A DNA stretch of 8,021 nt from Spirochaeta sp. UBA2779 (lineage in GTDB: Bacteria > Spirochaetota > Spirochaetia > DSM-2461): assembly GCA_002352375.1 (NCBI GenBank), contig DEIH01000205.1:1-8021 (forward strand), written 5' to 3'. The notes under the pieces were generated by a model. That model made no database searches. It saw nothing but the letters and a program-made list of their open reading frames with translations, and was not told where the DNA came from. Shown here one piece after another: positions 1 through 5,612 of this stretch. Position 1 is the first letter of the stretch. Every line of letters starts with the position of its first letter. A program made the translations under genes and the position numbers.

Positions 1-172
1 GTTCATACCCGAGAAAAGAAGTGCCCAGGGAAATTCCGGTAATATCAGTTTCCGGTAAGGCCCTGTGGGGCAGTTTTATTTCAGATAACCGGGAATCGCC
101 TGAATCTACGGGCAGAGTTCTGTCCAGACATACATCAAGATGTTTTTGTTTTCGCTTCAGGAGCTTCGCCAT
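1..172 (-). CDS. fni: Type 2 isopentenyl-diphosphate delta-isomerase, N-terminal part (runs off left edge)
   Basis: The first 57 codons are visible on the minus strand, starting at the ATG at 172-170, and the gene continues beyond base 1. The peptide begins MAKLLKRKQKHLDVCLD and continues with a stretch containing LPHRALPETD and a GTSFLG motif. This matches the start of type 2 IPP isomerases, where an RK-x-x-H segment is followed by a valine/leucine-H-x-A-LPE segment and an S-T-x-FLG motif. The family uses FMN and NADPH to interconvert IPP and DMAPP in the cytoplasm, the last step of the mevalonate route before prenyl transfer. The start lies 5 bp after the mvaS stop, and a G-rich stretch at the end of mvaS (minus strand of 181-186) may act as its ribosome binding site, so the two genes are surely co-transcribed. 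The FMN-binding barrel lies outside the window. The identification rests on the N-terminus and on the mevalonate neighbour. Confidence 0.82.
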   Translation of the reverse strand, partial: MAKLLKRKQKHLDVCLDRTLPVDSGDSRLSEIKLPHRALPETDITGISLGTSFLGYE

Positions 173-177
173 CTTTT

Positions 178-1452
178 TTACCCCCGGCTGTAGATCCGCA
201 GCCCGGTTTTACCGAAATCTTTTAGATAAAAACGGTTCTTAAGCGGCCGGGCGGAAATGAGGATTTCCTTCCACGCATCAAGATTCTCCGGCCTTTCCAG
301 CCAGTTGGTGTATTCCTTGAATTCCACAGATCGGGAACTGCGGTTCCACTTCTCCAGATCCCAGCGGGAAATCACTTCCGGGGCTTTATCGGCTATGGTT
401 GCAGAATACACCATCATGGTATTACCCGATCCGTAGGATGCGATCAGAATTGTTTTACCGATAATTCCATTACCGATTTTTTTATACTCCTGCTGCAGCA
501 GGGCCGCAAGGTATGTATATAAAGAGGCATTGTAAAGATTCCCGAATGTTTCGCTTAAGTACATGGCCTCCAGAAAGCCGGTACGATTCAAATAACGTTC
601 AATTTCATCCTCATCCTTTCCGCAGCTGTTTTTAAGAAGCTTTCGCAGGGCGGTTTCAGGCATTCTGGTAAAGGGTACATGAAGGGCGATGTAATCAATC
701 TCATCAATAACCTGGCAGCTGGAGTATCCTTTTCGTTCACAGAAGTCGGCAAATGCCTTCTCAAGAGCTTCCTGGTAGCAATCCATGGAATATCGGCCCT
801 TTACCTTTGCTGTAACCGAGTCCAGCGGGCGGAAGAAGTCATCCACATCAGAAGCGAAAAATCCCTGATTACTTAAATCCAATTCAAGAAGCCGGGGATT
901 TTTTTCCACCAGCAGGGAAACCGCCCCTGCCCCCTGAGTTATCTCTGCAGTACTGGGAGCATCGTACCTGGCGATATCACTGGAAATGGCCAGGGCTTTT
1001 TCCTCAGGTTTACCGGTAAGACTGAGCATGGATGCGGCGGAGAGCAGGGCTGCAGTACCACCGGCACAGGCGTGCTTTACCTCATAAGTTGTCATTGAGG
1101 TTCCCAGTTCGTATCCGGCATCGTTAAGCATCCCCTGAACGTAGGATGCTGCAGGTTTGGCATGATCCACCGCTGTTTCGGTACCCAGTGAAATGTAGCG
1201 GATCCGGCTTCGATTTTCTTTTTCCAATCGCTCTATAATTTCCGCTGCCGAATTGGCCGCCATGGATGCGGTATCCTCCCAGGGTTCTGGGAAGCGGAAG
1301 GATAACTGTCCGGTATGTTCAATAGCCCTGTTCATAATTCTGACAAGTTGTGGATGTGATTTACTCCGGTATTCCATCAGAGTTTGCATATCCATTTTGG
1401 GGTCGGGAAGGTAAAGGGCTATATCACCGATACCGATTGATGTATGACTCAT
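178..1452 (-). CDS. mvaS: Hydroxymethylglutaryl-CoA synthase
   Basis: This 424-residue enzyme condenses acetyl-CoA with acetoacetyl-CoA to HMG-CoA, the committed entry to the mevalonate pathway. It has the thiolase-fold synthase pattern. The catalytic acid is Glu92 in GTETAVDHAKP, the acyl-accepting nucleophile is Cys129 in KHACAGGTAAL, and the catalytic His258 is in ALHVPFTRMP. Other family marks are TQGAGAVSLL near 173-182, FFRPLDSV followed by GRYSMDCYQEAL near 206-230, and SYGSGN at 339-344. The conserved N-terminus (IGIGDIALYLP) begins right after the ATG at 1452. That ATG has a GGAG 7 bp upstream, so I prefer it to the in-frame ATG at 1488, which would add 12 unconserved residues. Length is near or slightly above the usual bacterial 385-400. 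The TAA (180-178) is followed 5 bp later by the isomerase gene. A fatty-acid KAS III is unlikely because the Glu/Cys/His set and flanking motifs are those of HMG-CoA synthase. Confidence 0.93.
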   Translation of the reverse strand: MSHTSIGIGDIALYLPDPKMDMQTLMEYRSKSHPQLVRIMNRAIEHTGQLSFRFPEPWEDTASMAANSAAEIIERLEKENRSRIRYISLGTETAVDHAKPAASYVQGMLNDAGYELGTSMTTYEVKHACAGGTAALLSAASMLSLTGKPEEKALAISSDIARYDAPSTAEITQGAGAVSLLVEKNPRLLELDLSNQGFFASDVDDFFRPLDSVTAKVKGRYSMDCYQEALEKAFADFCERKGYSSCQVIDEIDYIALHVPFTRMPETALRKLLKNSCGKDEDEIERYLNRTGFLEAMYLSETFGNLYNASLYTYLAALLQQEYKKIGNGIIGKTILIASYGSGNTMMVYSATIADKAPEVISRWDLEKWNRSSRSVEFKEYTNWLERPENLDAWKEILISARPLKNRFYLKDFGKTGLRIYSRG

Positions 1453-1459
1453 TATTGTG

Positions 1460-1463
1460 CTCC
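1460..1463 (-). promoter_or_regulatory. Ribosome binding site deciding the mvaS start
   Basis: On the minus strand GGAG (within GTGGAGC) stands 7 bp before the ATG at 1452-1450. The upstream in-frame ATG at 1488 lacks a comparable site, so this decides the start. Confidence 0.75.
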
Positions 1464-1470
1464 ACAATGA

Positions 1471-1487
1471 TGATAAATCTTTTATCA
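1471..1487. promoter_or_regulatory. 17-bp palindrome upstream of mvaS, candidate operator
   Basis: TGATAAA-TCT-TTTATCA is a perfect 7-bp inverted repeat with a 3-bp spacer. It ends 8 bp upstream of the mvaS Shine-Dalgarno. The related words GATAATA and CGATAAA occur at 1508-1521. The size and placement suit a dimeric repressor site, or a weak A/T hairpin in the 5' leader. No regulator gene lies in the window, so the role is inferred from symmetry and position only. Confidence 0.35.
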
Positions 1488-1548
1488 AAACTAATCCATT
1501 TACTTGGGATAATACGATAAATTGCCGGTATTTTGCCTGTTTCTACAC

Positions 1549-1579
1549 AAAAAAAAAGACCGCCCGGGGAGGGACGGTC
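1549..1579 (-). terminator. Intrinsic terminator on the minus strand, upstream of mvaS
   Basis: Read on the minus strand, an 8-bp GC-rich stem (GACCGTCC paired with GGGCGGTC, one G-U pair; 1579-1558) closes a six-base CTCCCC loop. It runs straight into nine T residues (1557-1549). On the plus strand the same hairpin is followed by CTATCT, a poor tail, so the signal is directional. The transcript it ends must start between about 1580 and 1780, where no convincing minus-strand protein gene exists. It lies 97 bp before the mvaS start codon, so it is either an attenuator in the mvaS leader or the end of a separate small RNA. Confidence 0.8.
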
Positions 1580-1700
1580 CTATCTAAGGGGCAGACGGTA
1601 ATCCTGGGAGGGGTACACCTGGGTGGGTGAGTTGAAATACCGCCGTCAACCCTCACCATTATTTTCGGCTTCAGGAGAGAAAGCTTGATATGTTTTTTAA
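1549..1700 (-). ncRNA. Putative structured RNA: mvaS leader or C-rich small RNA
   Basis: The minus strand between the divergent genes ends in the strong terminator at 1579-1549. Upstream it holds a 10-bp bulged hairpin (1657-1626: GGTGAG and TTGA pairing with TCAA and CTCACC, a GG bulge, and a ten-base loop). Next come a run of CCC and TCCC words at 1627-1606 and a second ACCGTC copy at 1599-1594, repeating the one in the terminator arm. I see no clear minus-strand -35/-10 pair. TATAAG (1708-1703) and TATAGT (1758-1753) are possible -10 boxes without good -35 partners, so the 5' end given here is a guess. It does not show the conserved loop of SRP RNA or the closing stem expected of 6S RNA, and I do not recognise a known riboswitch. 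Confidence 0.4.
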
Positions 1701-1730
1701 CGCTTATACTCTCTTTTACATCAGGGGTGT

Positions 1731-1760
1731 TTTATTGCATGCTTACCGGGACACTATAAT
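1731..1760 (+). promoter_or_regulatory. Probable sigma-70-type promoter of the aminopeptidase gene
   Basis: A perfect -10 box TATAAT lies at 1755-1760. The -35 region is weak: TTTATT at 1731-1736 (18-bp spacer), or TTGCAT at 1735-1740 with a spacer of only 14. Transcription would begin near 1767, giving a 15-base leader that holds just the AGGGG ribosome binding site at 1771-1775. Confidence 0.5.
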
Positions 1761-1781
1761 TAACGAACAAAGGGGACTTAT

Positions 1782-3584
1782 TTGAATATTCCTGAAAGAC
1801 TTGAATCCCTGCGCCGGCTTATGGTTAGCTCGGGCGCCGATGCGTACATTATCAATGGATCAGATCTCCACGGAAGTGAATATCCTTCCAGCAGGTGGCG
1901 GACAAGAGAATGGATAAGCGGCTTTACCGGCAGCGCGGGTATTGTTGCAGTTACAAAAGATAAAGCCGGCTTATGGACGGATTTCAGATATTGGATACAG
2001 GCACCATCTGAGCTGTCAGGGAGCGGTATCGATCTGTTTCGGGAAGGGGCGGAGGATGTCCCAGGTATCGGACATTGGCTTTCAGAGGTTCTGCCCGCTG
2101 GATCTTCTGTTGCTTATGACGGCCGCACAATCTCCTTAAAAACAGCATCAGAATGGGATGAGGTTTTCAAGGATGCCGGGATATCTGTACTCAGTAATCT
2201 GGATCTGATTGAAATTCTCTGGAAGGACAGACCGGAAGTTTCCAGGTCTGCATTAATTGAACTGGGTGAAGATGAAACCGGAGAAACCCGGGTTCAACGG
2301 CTGGAGCGGTTGAATAAAGCCCTGGAAAAAGAACACACCGACAGCTGGATCGGCATTGGACTGGATTCGGCGGCCTGGCTGTTAAATGTCCGGGGAGCGG
2401 ATGTCCCCTACAACCCTGTGGTTAACGGATTTCTCATCTATTCTGAAAATAGATTAACCTGGTATACCGACGAACGCCGGATTAATGAGTCTCTTGGCAG
2501 GAATCTTGAAAAAGATGGAGTTTTTACAGCCGATTATGATGATTTTTTTCCGGCTCTGGAAAAAATATCGGAAGATGCATCGATTCTTATCGACCCTCAA
2601 TCCATCACCCGGGGAGTTCTGGATCGTATACCCAGTACCGTGAAATTTAAAACCGCTGCAGACCCGGTAATCCTGATGAAAGCCCGGAAAAATTCTGTTG
2701 AAGCAGAAAGAACCTCTCAAGCTATGGAAAAAGACGGTGTGGCCATAGTCCGCTTTCTGATGAAACTGGAGAAAGCAGTAACCCGGGGAGAAAAGATAAC
2801 GGAACTTGAAGCTGCGGGTATGCTCCTGAGGGAACGTTCCTCACTTCCTGGCTTTATCGAAGAGAGTTTTTCGCCTATACCGGCTTTTGGTTCCCATGGC
2901 GCTATCTGCCATTATGAAGCCAGCCGGGAGGGGGCCTTCACCCTTGAGGCCGGCCCCAACCTTTTTCTCATTGATTCAGGTGGACAATGGGAAGAGGGTA
3001 CCACCGATATCACCCGGACCATTGTTCTGGGTACACCTTCGGATATGCAGATAAAGGATTATACCCTCACTTTAAAAGGTCATATCGCTCTTTCCCGGGC
3101 TCGATTTCCCAAGGGCACCCGGGGGTATCAGCTGGATACTTTGGCTCGATCAGCCCTGTGGCAGGAGGGGGTTAATTACGGGCATGGAACAGGCCACGGT
3201 GTGGGTTATCGTCTCAACGTCCATGAAGGACCCCATAAAATCAGCCCGTGGCCCATCGATGTCCCTCTGGTACCGGGGATGATCGTATCAAATGAACCCG
3301 GAGTGTACAGAGAGGGCCGCTACGGCATCAGAATTGAAAACCTTCTCATCTGCCGAGAGGACATTTCAACTGAATTTGGTGAATTCCTTGCCTTTGATAC
3401 CCTTACCCTGGCCCCATACGATGAGAGACTCATCGATACTGGACTTATGAATGATGGGGAAATAAACTGGGTTAATCAGTACCAGGCAGAGGTTAGCAGG
3501 CGATTGAAGCCTATGTTGAACAATGCGGAACTGGACTGGCTGGAAGCGGCAACCGCAGAATTATCCCTTATTACTGTTTCCTGA
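1782..3584 (+). CDS. Xaa-Pro aminopeptidase (aminopeptidase P, M24B family), three-domain type
   Basis: This cytosolic metallopeptidase of 600 residues removes the N-terminal residue from peptides with proline in second position. Two creatinase-like N-terminal domains (about 1-155 and 165-305) precede the pita-bread catalytic domain (about 310-525) and a short C-terminal extension (about 530-600). That is the layout of the long, eukaryote-like aminopeptidase P rather than the roughly 440-residue E. coli PepP. The five ligands for the dinuclear metal centre (usually Mn) are present: Asp398 (LIDSGG), Asp409 (TTDITRT), His472 (GHGTGHGVG), Glu505 (SNEPGVY) and Glu519 (IRIEN). Conserved His377 (CHYEA) and His481 (NVHEGP) are also present, so it should be active. 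The start is TTG at 1782 with AGGGG 6 bp upstream. The stop overlaps the next gene as TGATG, so the transporter is co-translated. There is no signal peptide. Confidence 0.93.
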   Translation: MNIPERLESLRRLMVSSGADAYIINGSDLHGSEYPSSRWRTREWISGFTGSAGIVAVTKDKAGLWTDFRYWIQAPSELSGSGIDLFREGAEDVPGIGHWLSEVLPAGSSVAYDGRTISLKTASEWDEVFKDAGISVLSNLDLIEILWKDRPEVSRSALIELGEDETGETRVQRLERLNKALEKEHTDSWIGIGLDSAAWLLNVRGADVPYNPVVNGFLIYSENRLTWYTDERRINESLGRNLEKDGVFTADYDDFFPALEKISEDASILIDPQSITRGVLDRIPSTVKFKTAADPVILMKARKNSVEAERTSQAMEKDGVAIVRFLMKLEKAVTRGEKITELEAAGMLLRERSSLPGFIEESFSPIPAFGSHGAICHYEASREGAFTLEAGPNLFLIDSGGQWEEGTTDITRTIVLGTPSDMQIKDYTLTLKGHIALSRARFPKGTRGYQLDTLARSALWQEGVNYGHGTGHGVGYRLNVHEGPHKISPWPIDVPLVPGMIVSNEPGVYREGRYGIRIENLLICREDISTEFGEFLAFDTLTLAPYDERLIDTGLMNDGEINWVNQYQAEVSRRLKPMLNNAELDWLEAATAELSLITVS

Positions 3585-4498
3585 TGAAAAGACGAGATGT
3601 CTTCCTGGCCGTTCTCTCATGTCTTCTCTGGTCTACGGCTTTTGTCGGAATCAAGGCGGGGTTTGCCGCCGGGGCTCGTCCGTTCTTCTTTGCAGGTGTC
3701 CGATTTTTTGTTTCCGGTCTGATGCTTGTTCCTGTTGCCTTTTTTGTTGAAGGCAGAGAAAAGTTCATCACCGGGATAAAAAAGCATTGGGGCTTTATGG
3801 CCGCCATCGGTTTTCTTCAGACAGCTCTGTTGTATGGGGCCTTCTACACTGGTGTGGGTATGATTCCAGCATCAATAGCTGCCATCATTATCGGTGCACA
3901 ACCTCTGCTAACTTCCGCTGTTTCCCATCTTGTGCCTCCTGGAGAGCGTTTGAATCAGCGACAGTGGTTCTCATTGATACTTGGTATACTCGGCCTTGTG
4001 ATACTCAGCCTGAGCCGTAACAAAGCTGGGAATACAGATCGTGGCAACACCGAGATTACCGGAATTATCATACTTCTTCTTGCCTTAAACTCGGGTACCA
4101 TCAGTACCATCTGGGTATCCCGGAGTTCCAGGGTTGTTCCTCCGCTGGTTCTCAGTTCCGGGCAGTTTCTTTTCGGTGGTGGTTTACTGCTTATCGCATC
4201 TTTTCTGGTTGAAGGAACACCCTCGATTACAGACTTAACCACATTTTACTTTGCCCTTTTATGGCTGGTTCTTGTGTCTTCAACAGCGGTAACAATCTGG
4301 TTTCAGCTTCTTCAGAAAAGTGGAGTAGGTGCCGGAGCTTTATCGGTCTGGAAATTCATTATTCCCATCACCGGTGCAATGCTAGGATGGGTATTGATGC
4401 CCGGGGATTCCCCGGATACTGGTTCGGTGGCAGGAATGCTTCTCATTGCCGTGTCGGTTTTATTTTTTTTCCGTTCGGAAAAGCCTCGGAGCTTATAG
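3584..4498 (+). CDS. EamA/DMT-family membrane transporter
   Basis: This is a 304-residue integral membrane protein with about ten hydrophobic helices, at roughly 5-25, 33-54, 69-89, 94-114, 127-144, 157-177, 187-208, 221-242, 250-272 and 281-297. It forms the two five-helix EamA repeats of the drug/metabolite transporter superfamily. Each repeat opens in the usual way; the first has LLWSTAFVGIKAG and then an R-F-F segment in helix 2. It ends in a short basic tail. The ATG shares its A with the TGA of the aminopeptidase gene (TGATG) and has no Shine-Dalgarno of its own, so translation probably depends on reinitiation after the peptidase. Members usually export amino acids, metabolites or drugs, and the substrate cannot be told from sequence. 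Coupling to a peptidase makes an amino-acid or peptide-breakdown product conceivable, which is inference. Confidence 0.88.
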   Translation: MKRRDVFLAVLSCLLWSTAFVGIKAGFAAGARPFFFAGVRFFVSGLMLVPVAFFVEGREKFITGIKKHWGFMAAIGFLQTALLYGAFYTGVGMIPASIAAIIIGAQPLLTSAVSHLVPPGERLNQRQWFSLILGILGLVILSLSRNKAGNTDRGNTEITGIIILLLALNSGTISTIWVSRSSRVVPPLVLSSGQFLFGGGLLLIASFLVEGTPSITDLTTFYFALLWLVLVSSTAVTIWFQLLQKSGVGAGALSVWKFIIPITGAMLGWVLMPGDSPDTGSVAGMLLIAVSVLFFFRSEKPRSL

Positions 4499-4517
4499 AC
4501 TCACCCGGATTGTCCTT

Positions 4518-5516
4518 TTACTTCAGATGAAGTCCGCATTCCCGTATTGTGCCGTCCTCCCACCACCATCGGGCGGCCCTCTCATGTTCTCCCGGTCGGG
4601 ATGGCCGGGTACATGGTTCGCAGCCAATGGACCGGTATCCCTCATCGTGAAGGGGGTTGTATGGAACCTCGTTCTTCCGGATGTAATCCCACACCTGTTG
4701 TGAGCTCCAGTCCAGCAGGGGATTTACCTTTACAAGGGGTAATCCGTCTTTTTTTAAATGACCCTCATCATACTCACTGTACATCAGATTCCCTCTGGTG
4801 GAGGGACTCTGATCCCGGCGGAGTCCTGTGGCCCAGGCTTCCCTGCCTTTAAGGGCCCGGCCCAGAGGTTCCACCTTGCGGATGCCGCAGCATTCGGAAT
4901 GTCCATCCTGATAAAAACTGTTCATTCCCTTTTCTTTCAGGAAGGGCTCCAATAGGTCCGGTGAGGGGGTGAATATTTCCAAATTGATTCCGTAGTGGTT
5001 TTTAACAGTATCCATATATGCATAGGTATGGCTGTGAAGTCTGCCGGTATCCAGACAGAAAACGGAGAAAGGAAGACCATTTTTTGATGCCATATCAATT
5101 AGAACAACATCTTCGGCGCCGCTGAAGGCCAGGGAGAGCTTTTCTCCAAAAGCACTCTGAGTTTCAGATAGAATCTCTATTGGAGACAGGCTGGCGAATT
5201 TTTCATTGGCCAGTGATATGTCAAAACTCCTGTTGACTGAAAGGTCGGTTTCCAATTCTTTTTTAATAAACTCAAACACCCGGGTGTACATGCGTTCATC
5301 CCCGTTATCCTCTCTGATGATAAAAAAAGGTGCCAGCTCCACATTCTTTTCAGCGGCCAGCTTCATTCCTTCTGAGTTGATATCGGCCTCATCGGCAATT
5401 ACGACGCGATCAATCCGGTCCCAGAATCCCCGTTTCTTGAGTATTTCTTCGGCTTGGGCACATTTTCCGCAGGGAGAACCGTCGATAAGAATCTTTTTTA
5501 TCATCAGAATGCTCAT
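4518..5516 (-). CDS. cysH: Assimilatory APS reductase ([4Fe-4S] type) with N-terminal glutaredoxin-like domain
   Basis: Residue numbers count from the ATG at 5516 (332 residues). Residues about 95-332 are a PAPS/APS reductase domain, which reduces activated sulfate to sulfite in cysteine synthesis. Marks are the nucleotide-binding SGAEDVVLID (132-141), LDTGRLHSHTY (155-165) and TGLRRDQSPSTR (230-241). The cysteine sets CC (209-210) and CEPC (299-302) bind the iron-sulfur cluster, which points to APS, and the catalytic Cys327 is in the C-terminal ECGLH. Residues about 5-90 look like a thioredoxin/glutaredoxin fold, with CGKC at 16-19 and a probable cis-proline in LAPFF (61-65), so the protein may carry its own reductant. 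Starts at GTG 5525 or ATG 5504 are also possible, as no strong ribosome binding site marks any of them. It stands alone without sulfate-activation genes, and converges on the transporter gene with 19 bp between the stops. Confidence 0.88.
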   Translation of the reverse strand: MSILMIKKILIDGSPCGKCAQAEEILKKRGFWDRIDRVVIADEADINSEGMKLAAEKNVELAPFFIIREDNGDERMYTRVFEFIKKELETDLSVNRSFDISLANEKFASLSPIEILSETQSAFGEKLSLAFSGAEDVVLIDMASKNGLPFSVFCLDTGRLHSHTYAYMDTVKNHYGINLEIFTPSPDLLEPFLKEKGMNSFYQDGHSECCGIRKVEPLGRALKGREAWATGLRRDQSPSTRGNLMYSEYDEGHLKKDGLPLVKVNPLLDWSSQQVWDYIRKNEVPYNPLHDEGYRSIGCEPCTRPSRPGEHERAARWWWEDGTIRECGLHLK

Positions 5517-5525
5517 GGGGCACAC

Positions 5526-5590
5526 GATACCCCGGAGCTTTGTCTCTGGTGAAGGGGCTGTCTTGCCTCCCTGTGTACCTCCGGGGTATC
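5526..5590. repeat. 12-bp inverted repeat in the cysH/ileS divergent spacer
   Basis: GATACCCCGGAG (5526-5537) is repeated as its exact reverse complement (5579-5590) with 41 bp between. As plus-strand RNA it could form a GC-rich stem followed by a T-rich stretch (TTTTAGAGCGTTTTT). On the minus strand it abuts the cysH start region. The two arms could be two operator half-sites for a regulator, a looping site, or one RNA hairpin. No T-box motif is present. Confidence 0.5.
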
Positions 5591-5592
5591 TT
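5563..5592 (+). promoter_or_regulatory. Possible promoter of ileS
   Basis: TTGCCT (5563-5568) and TATCTT (5587-5592) each match the sigma-70 consensus at 4 of 6 positions, with an 18-bp spacer. The -10 overlaps the right arm of the 12-bp inverted repeat, so a protein bound there would block it. The leader would be only about 14 bases. An alternative -10, TTTAAT at 5603-5608, would give an almost leaderless message. Confidence 0.3.
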
Positions 5593-5612
5593 TTAGAGCG
5601 TTTTTAATACCC

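Larger units (their letters stand above)
1489..1781. other. Divergent intergenic region mvaS / aminopeptidase
   Basis: This 293-bp stretch has no convincing long gene. It holds the minus-strand terminator and its upstream structured C-rich RNA, a G-run-rich plus strand at 1566-1631 including a quadruplex-type motif at 1606-1627, and the aminopeptidase promoter and ribosome binding site. Two tiny plus-strand ORFs (1685-1759 from TTG, 24 codons; 1690-1785 from ATG, 31 codons) share an AGGAG at 1673-1677. The stretch at 1501-1548 holds only an A/T-rich segment where the mvaS promoter might sit; TATTAT (minus, 1514-1509) is a possible -10 without a good -35. Confidence 0.6.

Noticed and set aside
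1453..1488. Extended mvaS start at the ATG at 1488
   Set aside because: The 12 extra residues precede the conserved N-terminus, span the palindrome and the ribosome binding site, and lack their own Shine-Dalgarno.
1540..1659. Minus-strand ORF of about 40 codons from the ATG at 1659
   Set aside because: It reads straight through the terminator stem and T-tract, has no good ribosome binding site, and the peptide is proline/arginine-rich low-complexity.
1549..1745. 6S RNA or SRP RNA in the divergent spacer
   Set aside because: The putative 5' and 3' ends do not pair as in 6S RNA, and the conserved GGAAGGAAGCAG-type loop of SRP RNA is absent on both strands.
4467..4494. Hairpins at the transporter end as terminators
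   Set aside because: The palindrome TTTTCCGTTCGGAAAA (4467-4482) has its T-run before the stem on plus and an A-run after it on minus. The small minus-strand stem at 4494-4481 has about 5 bp and only four T residues. Neither convinces, so the convergent ends lack a clear terminator.
5206..5607. Plus-strand ORF of 133 codons opposite cysH
   Set aside because: It overlaps the conserved N-terminal half of the reductase on the other strand and reads as serine-rich antisense, with no recognisable domain.
5513..5612. T-box leader for ileS
   Set aside because: The spacer is too short and lacks the conserved T-box sequence and specifier stem; only the 12-bp inverted repeat is present.
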